DNA from: Selaginella moellendorffii
Lineage: Eukaryota > Streptophyta > Lycopodiopsida > Selaginellales > Selaginellaceae
Length of the DNA stretch: 64,000 nucleotides
Direction: 5' to 3'
Assembly: GCF_000143415.4 (NCBI RefSeq)
Contig: NW_003314335.1
Span: forward strand, 153,424-217,423
How positions within the stretch are numbered: the stretch's first letter is position 1; the number at the start of each line of letters is the position of its first letter. The notes under the pieces are model-generated. The model made no database searches and was not told the DNA's origin. It worked only from the letters and a program-made list of their open reading frames with translations. The translations under genes and the position numbers were made by a program. Below are positions 54,201-64,000 of this stretch, one piece after another.

Positions 54201-55558
54201 AGCTGGTTAGCGTAGTGCTTGAGGCCATGGTGGATATTAGATAAGCTCGTGTCTATTTCCTAGCAATCAATCGCTCCATAGTAAATCAAGCTTTCCCAGA
54301 TGTTATACTTTCATAGTTTCCTTAAGAATAGAATTTTTTTATAATGTATATTCAAATTATAATTTTACATATTATATTCTCTTCAAACAGAAAACCTAAA
54401 CATTTGAAATAGATGATTGAATCATGTATTTTTAACATTTTTAAAAAGAATTATATTTTCTTCTTAGTAGAAATTATAAAATTTTGTTTTTTTAATAAGT
54501 TAATTGAATTATAATAATAGGGATAATACTACTATATGTTTAAGAACTTATAATAGATGAAAAATACTAGTAAAATTCTAAAAGATGTATATGGCTATTT
54601 AAGGATTTAGCATTATAAACATTGTTTATAAAATAGAATAATTAGAAGTATAATTATTCAAAAAATTTAATGTATAGGTTTTAAATATTAATAAAAAATA
54701 TGATTTAAAATTATTCTAATTTTACAAAAATAATATTGGTGCTAATTTATAATATATTTTTATTTATAATAAATGTTTTCTATTTAATTATTTATAAAAT
54801 TTATCTCAACAATATTATAAAAAAATGTAAATTATATATTTATAAAAATAGTTTCAAATATTGTTATTTATATTGTGTTGGGCAAAATATTTAGCATGTT
54901 TTGTTATGATGTTTGCTTAGCAATCTGTTATAATAATAAAATGATGATTGTAATGATAAAAACAATAATTATGTCAAAGTATTTTGGGCAATAATGTTAT
55001 AATTGAGACACAACCCTAAATAAATAAATTGAAGTTATGGCACACATTTATATTCTATACTACTTTTAATAATTTATAAGGTTTATTTAAAACATTTATC
55101 TCAACCAACTTGAATATTTATTTTATATATATAAATTACTATATAAAATAAGTAAAATCTGATAGCTTATCTAGTTAAGTAATTAAATAATATTTGATAT
55201 AAAGCAAATAATTTTAACAAATAATGCTAAATTAAATATTTTATAAAACATAATATTTTATTTCCCGTATATAATTCCTATAAAATATTATCAGAAAATA
55301 TTTTACTGAATTACAATCATTTTGAATTGTAAAGATGGTTGACATACTATAAAAATGTTTATTAATACAATAGTTTTTAAATTATAATTCTATTATCATG
55401 ATATAAAGTTATATTAATATTATTTATTTTTAATAATAAATATATATGTAGTAATATACCTAAGCACATTTAGCTATATAAAAAAATGGATACAGTCTCA
55501 GTCATTTTATCTATATGTTATACTGCTATAATCACATATTTACCTTATAGTAATATTC

Positions 55559-55620
<62 letters not shown>

Positions 55621-56439
55621 GTATTATGATGCAAGTTATAATGCCATTGTTATCCCATTTTGTACATGTCTCATGTGTTCAACAAACTCCAACTCTAATT
55701 AATGTTAGAATACTCATTAAATATTGATTTGAAAACTTTGCATTTGGCAATCTCAAAGGTAAACTTAACTTCTGTTAAGAATATTAAATCATGACCCTAA
55801 AAGAATTTATGAGGTGAAACACCAATAAAACTTTTAACATTTTAACATTTTCTATGCTTCTAGTTGGGCACCAAAGGATTTAAATCATGTAATGATAGTA
55901 TGAGAGGGAAAAATAAAAAACAAAATCACTTTAATTTAGTACCCCTAAGGCTGTGAATTGAAAACATGCAAAATACAAAGTTGACTAAAAGCATTATTAA
56001 AAAAACCTTAAATTTAAATGTAAGTAATATATAAATTCTCATGAGATCGCTCTATAATGGATAGCATTAGCAATAACCTTCAGTGCATGGTCATAACCTT
56101 CTCCAATCAAGAGCTTGAGCAGTTGGTTCTTAAGATGGAGATTGAGCTCTTATTTTCTTGGACTTCCTGACAATACAAGCTACAACCTGTTAGATAGTGA
56201 AGTTGTAATTTTGAGAGTTCTGGGTTCCTCTTTTTTGAAAATGGGCAGAAACGCATTGAGTTGTCAATATAAAATGACATATTGCGGCAAGACTTCCAAT
56301 GCTGTTCGTAGTATGGTCTCTAGAGGCGGGCAGGACCTGTTCTTTATGCTCCTACGGTATAAATTCTCAAGATTGTCTCTCACCAAGCACCTTGGCGGTG
56401 ACACCTAGCTGGGGTGGGAGCTGAGAGCTACTGCAAGAA
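54201..56439. other. AT-rich intergenic region, no gene seen
   Basis: The part to about 55250 is the diverged duplicate of 49400-50450. The rest has only short frames without recognisable domains. Confidence 0.5.
55563..55616. repeat. (AG)27 microsatellite
   Basis: An uninterrupted AG dinucleotide run in an AT-rich, gene-free stretch, ending in GGGG. Confidence 0.95.
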
Positions 56440-57222
56440 TTCAGCTATGCAAGCTCAATGTTTTGTGCATGGCCACTCATCAAAGCCATGATGTGTTTGC
56501 TAATGCAAAACACATTAGTATTGCAGATCTGGGCTGTTCTTCGGGGCCGAACACAATTCACGCTGTTGACCTTGTGCAATCGCCAAATGTTGAGATCCAT
56601 GCATCTAGTCACTAATGACTACAACACCTTGTTCAAGCCCCTGGCAGAGCATAGATGCCAAGGGAAGCCTTATTTCTACGCTTCAGTCCCAGGTTCGTTT
56701 TATGGAAGGTTGCTCCCAAATACTACTCTTTTAACATCTCACTACATTGTACATGCTGCCTTTTTTCACTCTGAAGTTAAAATACAAAAAACGTTATGTT
56801 TCAGTTACCACAAGATATCACCGGGAAGGACTGTCATGGATAAGCATTCAAGCAAGAAATGTAAACAAGGGGTCTTATCCTTGCTCTTGGCAGGAAGATC
56901 TTCTGAGGACCCCATTTTATGGAAGCTTCACTTCCAAGCTGCATGGGAGCGTTTTAAAGAGGTGAGGACTATGATTAACATCAACCTTCCACTGTACTTT
57001 CGAAATGTTTCAAAGGCTGTGGAAACCACTCAGTGTTTCAAGGTGCTGCATAAGTTGTGCAAGAAGGACCCGCGGTACCATGAAACATTCGATTTTGGAG
57101 CAAGTGACTATGCCAAGAAAATAGTGAGCTACACAAAAGCCATAAGCCAAGCAAACGTGGAGCTACTATGTAAGAAAATGGAGTTCACAACCTCCTTTAT
57201 TATACTGACCAGGCATGTGTGA
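56440..57222 (+). pseudogene. SABATH-type methyltransferase pseudogene
   Basis: The plus strand carries, in different frames, the S-adenosylmethionine-binding motif IADLGCSSGPNT (56520-56555), TNDYNTLFKPL, YFYASVPGSFYGRLLPN (about 56667-56717), SHYIVHAAFF and a C-terminal part ending SFIILTRHV. This order is that of SABATH carboxyl methyltransferases, which make methyl esters such as methyl salicylate, jasmonate or nicotinate. Frameshifts separate the motifs and parts are missing, so it is dead. The substrate cannot be told. Confidence 0.7.
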
Positions 57223-57413
57223 CTGTTATCCTCAAGCGCTTATGAAATTGTTTCTGTGTGACACTTCAATATACATGGATCTATAAACTTGCTGCATAGT
57301 TTAGCAACAGATCTATAAGTACCAGCTGGGAGACTGAAGTTCCTGAATCCGGAACTTTGCTCAGGTTTGCCATAAGTTGAAGCTCGAAACTTAAGTCCCA
57401 CTTCCATTGTTTA

Positions 57414-58852
57414 TCAGGCACGGTTTGTTCGTTTGCCGACTGCAAGGGCCAGATCAATGTCAACTTTGCAAGAGATGTCCAATGCTGAGACCGAGTGTGT
57501 CAAAGCGCCACTATTTTGTTTCACATCAATCAGAAAAGAAGAAGAAGAAAACTTGATGATACCTCGAAATGTAAGTCACACCAGTGCTCCCAATCTTTCC
57601 GACTGTGCTTAAAGTAACGTTTCCAGAAGCCTGTTTGATCTTGCAGTAAGATAAGAGTCAAGAAAATCTTGCGAGGCATAATACATACCTCCGTTTGTAC
57701 TCGGCCGCCCACGATTTCAACAGCTTCTCGTAGTAAACCCACATCAATATCTCCATTTGCTTGTGTACTCACCATATTGTCCAACATTATCCGTGTGACT
57801 TTGCCTTTGTCTAAAATGGCAAGAACGCGCCTCACTTCATCTAGCGTTCTCGTCTCCACCTGTTAGATTTTCAAATGAATCAGAGACCAGGCAAACAACT
57901 CAAGGACTTGCGAGTCACCTCGACGCCAATATCAAGTCCTTTCTCTTCCAAATACTTCGTCACTGCAAAGATGGCATTCTCTATACCGCCAGCGACTGCT
58001 ATGTGATTGTCCTTCACCATAACCATATCGTAAAGTCCCATTCGATGGTTCTCTCCTCCTCCAATCAAAACCTGAATTGAACACCCCATTACCGTGGAAA
58101 AAATCCATTTTGAATCACTTACGGCCCACTTATCAATCAGACGAAGGCCAGGTGCAGTCTTTCTCGTCTCCAGTATTCTCGCTGGTTTCGCAGCATCAGC
58201 CATTTTCTAAGAAAGCACAAGATGGAAACAATTAGGAAAAGCGACTGTTCAAGAAGCTTATTCTTGCCTTTGTTGCAGTGGCGATGCCACTCATGCGTTG
58301 CATGAAATTTAAAACGACCCTTTCAGCTGTCAAGATACTCCTCGCATTGCCTGAAGGACCAAAAAGAAAAACGTAAAGGATTACAAACAAGGCTGGCTGG
58401 ATCAACAGTTTGGACTTACATTGTGATACATACCACATACTTTCCCAAAAACTTGGCCTTTCTCCACGGTGCTCCCATCCTCCACTGCCCAATCAGTCTA
58501 GAAAAAAATACTTAAAATAAAAGAGCTTTGATCTGCATACTTTCAGCGAAGGATCGAGTTCTTGAAAAACCATATCCGCCAGAGCAATGCCAGCGATCAC
58601 ACCATTTTCTTTGGCAAGAAATCTAGCCTCCGCTGTCATCTCCGCTGGAATAGTCGCCAAACAGGAGACATCCCCTGACAAAAGAAGCAAAATTTGTGAC
58701 AAACGCCTTTCCCAGCAATCGTAATTCCACTGACCTCGATCTCCTGCGTCTTCTGAGAGCGCGAGCTGAATCACTTCCCTCAAATTGTAGGTCGGATGCA
58801 CCGGCGGCGGCACTGCTCCAGCTCCATTGACACTCTTGCTCACTCCCGCCAT
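57414..58852 (-). CDS. QPT: Quinolinate phosphoribosyltransferase (nicotinate-nucleotide pyrophosphorylase, carboxylating)
   Basis: Nine exons (58852-58735, 58674-58541, 58497-58434, 58350-58268, 58206-58123, 58071-57919, 57859-57689, 57630-57563, 57510-57414), 323 residues. It converts quinolinate and PRPP to nicotinate mononucleotide, CO2 and pyrophosphate in de novo NAD synthesis. Visible signatures: [82 protein letters not shown], and TGVTYIS followed by [13 protein letters not shown]. There is no clear transit peptide in this model, although plant QPTs are usually plastidial. Intron 4 uses a GC donor (AAG|GCAAGA). Confidence 0.94.
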
Positions 58853-59925
58853 CGCCTGGCGCCTAAAGAGAGATTTTCAGATGCGCGCCACGGCAGTGAT
58901 CTCACCTCCACCCGACGCTAGAGCTCACACCGCTGGAATTCGACCTCCCGGGAGAGAAACCCTTCGCAATACGGGGCAAGGCGGGGACTCCATAGCCGCG
59001 CAACATAGCAATTATTTAGGGCTAGGGCTTGGGCTAGGGCTTATTGAAGATATCCCACATGCCCTAGCGTGGATTCGCGCCATGGTCATGGTATAAAGCA
59101 AATGTATCGTAGATGATCTAATTTAAAAAGGGTCGGTTGGCTAAATATGCCACATGCGCCATTTTGCGTGCGTGCCGTATGGATATCAAGACATATGGCC
59201 GACATAATTTTTGGACCACCGTAGAGGGTTTGGCAGCGCTTTGCCAGACCCTACAAATTTAAACCCCAACAAGGCATAAATTTTCAAACTAAGCAAAACC
59301 GTTAGTGGGTATATGCCCCGAATCTTGTCAGAATTGCCGCCAAAATATAGGCTTTTAAAAACTCACGGTGGAAAGAGATAGAGGCATTTGATGCTGGGGG
59401 GCGTGGGATTCGTAAGCTAGGGCTTTGTGGGGGGAGGTGGAAGAGCCCTACACTGGCGCTGCGAGCTCGGCTATGGCGCCCGATCGATGGAGCGGCCAGT
59501 CGCGGTCATTTCAGGTAGTGGCTGCCATGACGACGACTGGAGCGCGCCAGTGCGCAAAGCTGCTCCATCGGTAGTGCTCCTCGCTTTTTTCCCCGCTTTC
59601 CTCTCTCGCCACTGTTCTTGGGGAGACCGGCCGATCTGTCGCACACTGTGGCATCATATCTGCGCTGGCGGGCCGACCACTGGATCCAATCGAGGTACTT
59701 CGCTTTGGATCTAAGAAATTTCCGCCATGGATTAGGGTTTCTGTGTAGTCGCAGGTTCCCTGTTCGTCGTGAAAGCTCCGTGTTTTTGACCCAGCTCTCC
59801 TCTCGCGACTGCAAACCCTAGGCTGGGCCGGGCTGGGCTAGGCTGGAAAAGCGCGTCTGGGCAGTTTTTGGATGAGATTTTTGGGGGGTTTCTGGGCAGA
59901 TCCGATTGTTTAGGGAGGCAGGAGG
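58853..59925. other. Divergent intergenic region between QPT and the ANKRD13-type gene
   Basis: About 1.07 kb without a supported gene. It contains repeats of GGGCTAGGGCTT near 59023-59041, a TTAGGGTT at 59732-59739 sense to the ANKRD13-type gene, and a CTGGGCTAGGCTGG run at about 59830 in the likely leader. Confidence 0.5.
59732..59739 (+). promoter_or_regulatory. Telo-box-like element
   Basis: TTAGGGTT on the sense strand, about 190 bp upstream of the ANKRD13-type start, probably in the 5' leader or proximal promoter. Confidence 0.35.
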
Positions 59926-61531
59926 ATGTCGCAGCTTTCGGCAGAGGAGGCTCATGTCTACTCGCAGAGCCCAGCGCATTACGCAGTCGCCAGATGCGAC
60001 TATGGCCTCCTCCGATCGGTGCTCTCCCGGCTGCCGCGATTGCCAACCGCGGGAGAGGTTAGCTCCGAGGTGGACTCGCTTCTAGCGGAGCAAAAGGCCG
60101 ATATAGTTTCGTCGGTGATCGACAACAGGGAAGTTCCTGGGAGGGAGACTCCATTGCATTTGGCGGTGAGGCTCGGGAATGCGAGGGCGGTGGAGATGCT
60201 AGCGGCAGCAGGGGCGGACTGTAGTTTGCAGAATGGTCGGGGATGGAGTGCGCTCCAGGAGGCCGTGTGTGCTCGCAAGGAAGCTATTGCGATGGTCATC
60301 ACCAAGTACTATCAGCCCATGGCGTGGTCGAAGTGGTGTCGGCGGCTGCCACGGATTGTAGCGGAGCTCAACAGGATGAAGGATTTCTACATGGAGCTCA
60401 CGTTTCATTTCGAGAGCTCGGTCATCCCGTTTATCGGGAGGATTGCTCCGTCGGACACTTACAAGATATGGAAGCGTGGTTCCAACCTGAGAGCGGACAT
60501 GACACTGGCTGGCTTCGACTCGTTCAAGATCCAGAGGTCGGATCGGAGCTACTTGTTCTTGGGAAAAGAGAATATGGGATCTGGAGAGCTCTTGGTGCTG
60601 ATGCACAAGAAGAAGGAGGTTGTGAATGCGTTTGAAGATGCCGCGGTACAGCCATCGGACGCTGAGGTGGCTCACGAGGTGGCTGTGATGTCTCGGGCGA
60701 ATGTCTATCGGCCAGGTTTGGATGTAACTCAAGCGCAGCTGGTTCCGCAGTTGACGTGGAGGAAACACGAGAAGGCCGAGACAGTGGGGAACTGGAAGTG
60801 CAAGGTGTATGACATGCAAAACGTGTCCGTTAGTATCAGATCTAGAAAGGTGCTGGGGGCAGTGGAGGAAGACGAAGAAGAGGAAACTTTAGATTATGCC
60901 AACTTGCTAACGGAGGAGGAGAAACATCAGCTGGAGATGGTTTTGAGTGGCGATTGCGAGAACTTAGAAGAACAGAAAGAGAACTCGGCTTGTGTCAATG
61001 GTCGAGGTGGGAGGCCGAAAGCCGAAAAGTCCAGGCCTATAAGCGGTAAGGAAGAGGACGATTCCAAAAAGTCTAGCGCAAAGGAAGAGGAGAGCGAGTT
61101 CAAGAAGGGACTTAGACCCACCCTTTGGGTGACAGATAATTTTCCTCTCAAGATCGAGGAGCTTCTTCCACTGCTTGACATTTTGTCCAGCAAAGTCAAG
61201 GCCGTCCGGAGGCTTAGAGAGTTGCTGACTACGAAACTGCCAGCGGGAACTTTTCCTGTCAAGGTTCGATTCTTTTTCTTTTTCTTTTTCCAGTGTAAGC
61301 CTCATTGCGTGTCAACAGATGTCCATTCCGGTGGTGCCGACGATTAGAGTCATCGTCACGTTTTCCAAGTTCCAAGAGCGGCACGCGATGCAGAACAACC
61401 TGAAACCCGAGCATACTGGATCCTGGTTTTCTTGGATGAAAAGTTCGAATCCTAGTTCCGAGCACGCGGACCCGTTCCTGGTTCCAGGCGATTATACGTG
61501 GAAGAAAGGGAAGCAAGTGATCGTCCCATAG
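59926..61531 (+). CDS. ANKRD13-type ankyrin-repeat / GPCR-chaperone-domain protein
   Basis: Two exons (59926-61263, 61319-61531), 516 residues. Ankyrin units near the N-terminus (SPAHYAVARCDYGLLRSVLS; TPLHLAVRLGNARAVEML; AGADCSLQNGRGWSALQEAV) are followed by the conserved GPCR-chaperone region: FYMELTFHFESSVIPFIGRI, APSDTYKIWKRGSNLRADMT, FDSFKIQRSDRSYLFLG. An acidic, Lys/Glu-rich segment follows, then the terminal block PVVPTIRVIVTFSKFQ and DPFLVPGDYTW. Animal ANKRD13 proteins bind ubiquitinated cargo at endosomes; the plant role is inference. An intron with a TTTCTTTTTC tract splits the last block. Confidence 0.92.
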
Positions 61532-62852
61532 AAGAATGGTACGTGTAATGCATATGGTTTGGCTGAAACACTCCTGCGACTGTTTTATAGGTCGTTTTCA
61601 GGCACACTACTAATACATATATAAGAAATTGTAAATCAGGTGAGAGATGTTTCGATTCCTTAAGTGAATACACAATTTTTTGGTAGACAAAATGAAAAAC
61701 TGGCACCATCGACATAAGACTCTTGCCTGGAAGAGCCTAAGTCACCGCAATGCTTTCGTGGATTGCAGAGTTGACGTTACGCTCATCTCAGTTTAATGGC
61801 TTCAGTTCGAAAACTAGACCACTAACAGGTATCCTTACTTCATTTTTACTGTTCTCATATCTTTGCTGGTTTGAATGATATACAGGATGATGATGGCGAA
61901 GAAAGTGTTGCCGTTCCCTGGAAGTTTTGCTGTACTCGAGTAACGTAAGTAATTAGAGCATCGAGACTATAGATGTAGGTTCCTTTTAAGTAGACCTTTA
62001 TATATTATCTTTCAGATCTCCGCAGTACTTCCTCGCCAAACTTTTCTGGTTGCGGTTGGAAACACCGAGAAGCAAATGACGGAGCTTCACCCTTTTTCCT
62101 CTTCGCCTCGTAAGTGCATTGTCTTTAAGTGAAACTCTTATAACTGCTGGAAATTTTGTCCTCCTAGATCTCTTCCGGAAATTCTCTGCTCTAGCTGACA
62201 GGCCAATAAAAAAAGCATGGAACAGAAAAAGAAAGCAAATCCAAGCAACAAGCAGCTCGCTCTCAGATGCCCAGCAACAGACAGAATTTGTCCATTTAAA
62301 CAGGCACGCACCAAACATCCTGCCCCACGGATTTCGCTCTCATCTTCTCATAATGCGTGTCTCTCTTTTTTTTTCTTCCTTTTCCACTGTAGCCGGACGA
62401 ACAAAAGGCCCGACTTACATGAGAGTCTTCATGTTCATCGTAAGCGATGCATCACCTGCGCACCCAAGGTATGTATGATCCCCTTTGTTTAATCGTATCT
62501 ATCCGTTATCTAATCCAGAAAAGCAAATAATTCGACTCGATCTCCTTGGCAGGGGCTTTCTCTATCTGTAAACATCGAGATCGTCTCGAAAGGCTGGCCG
62601 GCTGGCCCTTGGTTCATTAAAATTCCAACCTGAAACGCACCAACATCATGATTGCGCGCCTCGGAGCTTATTTTTTTTGTCTAGCCAGCCACCGCCACAG
62701 CGAGCCGACGAAATGATCCGATCCATCGCGGTTTGTGCTCTCTCATCTTTTCCCACTGTAAGTGTCACTCACAAACTCAAGAACTTCGATGCTTTCTCTA
62801 ACACTTCTTTTTCTTGTTTTTGGTATATAGTGAACTTGACAATGTGAATGCC
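61532..62852. other. No gene recognised
   Basis: About 1.3 kb downstream of the ANKRD13-type gene. Several GT...AG pairs can be drawn but no coding potential is convincing. Part is probably that gene's 3' untranslated region. Confidence 0.4.
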
Positions 62853-63014
62853 ATGGAATCAAATGGTGGTGCCACCATTTTGCTCGGCCATCCATGGTTA
62901 ATATCCAAGACTCTGATTGACAAAAGATTCTTGGATTGGAATCTCGTGCTCGGGAACAGGGCTTGTACACTCGTCCAACACATTGACCACAGAAAAGCAT
63001 TGTGTGGGTGTTAA
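62853..63014 (+). other. Possible retroelement protease remnant
   Basis: A short plus-strand frame reads NGGATILLGHPWLISKTLID, which resembles the C-terminal ILG-x-PWL stretch of retropepsin-like domains in LTR elements. It is only about 50 codons and isolated, so the match could be chance. Confidence 0.25.
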
Positions 63015-63379
63015 GAAACCGCAACGTTAGAGTCAAGTTCCTCATTTATCAGGAGTGAGTGCTGGAGGAGAAAATTCTAAACAAACCAACGCCAACTCGA
63101 TCAATCAATATTTTGAGAGGGTGGTAAGAAGCAACCATACTTCTCTAAGGTACTTGGGATCTCATCAAATCTCCTTGTACTTTGTATGGTATGATTTTTT
63201 ATATATATATATTTTTTTCCTTTTACATCTTTAACTTGGGTTGGAGCTTTGCGTTTGGGTCCCTTGTTTCTGACACGACTCAGCACGGAAACAACTCAAG
63301 AACACACTCATGAAAAGCAAGAGAGCATTCGTATACACAAGAAGAGAGACCAGATCTTGCATTGTCCAGCCTGCCTTCT

Positions 63380-64000
63380 CGACTTAAAAAGAGGGAAGTA
63401 AAAATGGAAACTTTGATCCCTGATCGAGTTCAAACACTCTGGAAAAGAAAAGTTGCGAGCTCGCGAAGAACGTGTCCCGGAGCCCTTTTCTCTCCATTGA
63501 GCCGGAGCCTTCGCGTTGAGTTGTAATCTGCATGGGAAATAGCGAAATCCTACACATCAAGCTCGGAATCAAAAGTTCCTCCTATAGCTACACAATAAGT
63601 AAAGATGAAACAAGCAGGAGAAGAAAAAAAAAAAGAATGGAAGAAAAAAAGGAACCGAGGAGAGGACCTCCGCAAAAAGTTGTAGAGCCTCGAGAAGAAG
63701 TCACTGCAACTTTCCTTCTCTCCACCTCGTGTCCATTTACAGCACCACCCCATCGCCAGGAAACTCTGGATCAAATCGGATCACACGTCTGCGACGAGCA
63801 CAAAGATCCCAACCGCAGCGACAAATCCAACTGAAACAGCCCCCCGCCGCCGACACCAACTCCGTCACCTCCGTCACCGTCACTCCGTTCTCCATCCCTC
63901 GCCAAATCTTCCAAGTTCGTAGCCGTGGTACTCTGCTTGTGAGCCGTGGTGGTGGCGGTGGTGGTGGCATTGTCCTCGGCCACTGCCACATGAACGTTCT
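63380..64000 (-). other. Possible partial gene at the right edge
   Basis: Minus-strand frames from the window edge (about 63991 down to 63737) are open and GC-rich, with Thr/Gly-rich runs. One ends FSWICRCGWDLCARR, a hydrophobic segment with flanking basic residues. A start-like ATG occurs at 63991, but the overlapping frame is equally open. Without the flank the frame cannot be chosen. Confidence 0.2.

Larger units (their letters stand above)
53186..55250. repeat. Diverged direct duplicate of 47703-50450
   Basis: Same order as the source: left-arm peptide gene, promoter, remnants of right-arm peptide and YAR1-like exons, then the AT-rich tract (for example TTTGAAATAGATGATTGAATC at 49668 and 54403). 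Internal deletions make it about 0.7 kb shorter. Left ends match from about 47711/53200. Confidence 0.8.

Noticed and set aside
55563..55616. Regular repeats in this and other tracts considered as a CRISPR-like array.
   Set aside because: It is a plain AG dinucleotide microsatellite without spacers, in a plant nuclear context.

Overview
This is a plant nuclear window, most likely a lycophyte close to Selaginella moellendorffii. That is inference. The direct signs are multi-exon genes with very short introns (mostly 50-110 bp), compact spacing, plant-only families (4-coumarate:CoA ligase, CASP-like, SAUR, SABATH methyltransferase, plant LRR1-type and PERK-like kinase proteins) and plant LTR retroelements primed by initiator Met tRNA. 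Exon models were built by hand from splice sites and reading phase. Every intact multi-exon model below sums to a multiple of three and ends at a stop.

Region 1 (1-10.6 kb) is a retroelement nest with no intact gene. A decayed Copia pol on the minus strand is split at GCTAT by a 6,454-bp non-coding LTR element (1319-7772) with two 162-bp LTRs. That element is a mosaic of a TRIM-type mini-retrotransposon and a larger non-coding element that kept its own 1.1-kb LTR. A sister TRIM lies at the left edge. A 4CL pseudogene scrap and a tRNA-Ser relic close the region.

Region 2 (11-23.6 kb) holds 4CL, then a tandem duplication of a three-gene block (VPS26, a nuclease-like/PHD gene, a GH18 chitinase). 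The breakpoints fall inside the outer genes. The outer VPS26 (15339-16754) and outer GH18 (22032-23544) are intact. The inner copies are truncated, fused to each other at about 19417-19422, and decayed.

Region 3 (23.8-42.7 kb) is dense and ordinary: an SPFH/band-7 protein, a bHLH factor, a SAUR, a USP-kinase, a small membrane protein, a mediator-associated-protein-2-like protein, two CASP-like proteins flanking an ABHD17-type hydrolase, a rolling-stone-like membrane protein whose 3' coding end overlaps a convergent LRR protein, and an unknown basic protein.

Region 4 (42.9-57.3 kb) is AT-rich and repeat-filled, with islands of genes. These include an ankyrin protein, a head-to-head pair of small secreted, GPI-anchor-like proteins sharing a W-box promoter, and a YAR1-like ankyrin protein. 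A decayed second copy of this island lies at 53.2-55.2 kb, next to a fragment of the quinolinate phosphoribosyltransferase (QPT) gene. A SABATH methyltransferase pseudogene follows.

Region 5 (57.4-64 kb) holds intact QPT and an ANKRD13-type ankyrin protein, then mostly non-coding sequence and a possible partial gene at the right edge. The genes do not form one pathway. The window's interest lies in its rearrangements, the nuclease-PHD family, and the divergent small-peptide pair.
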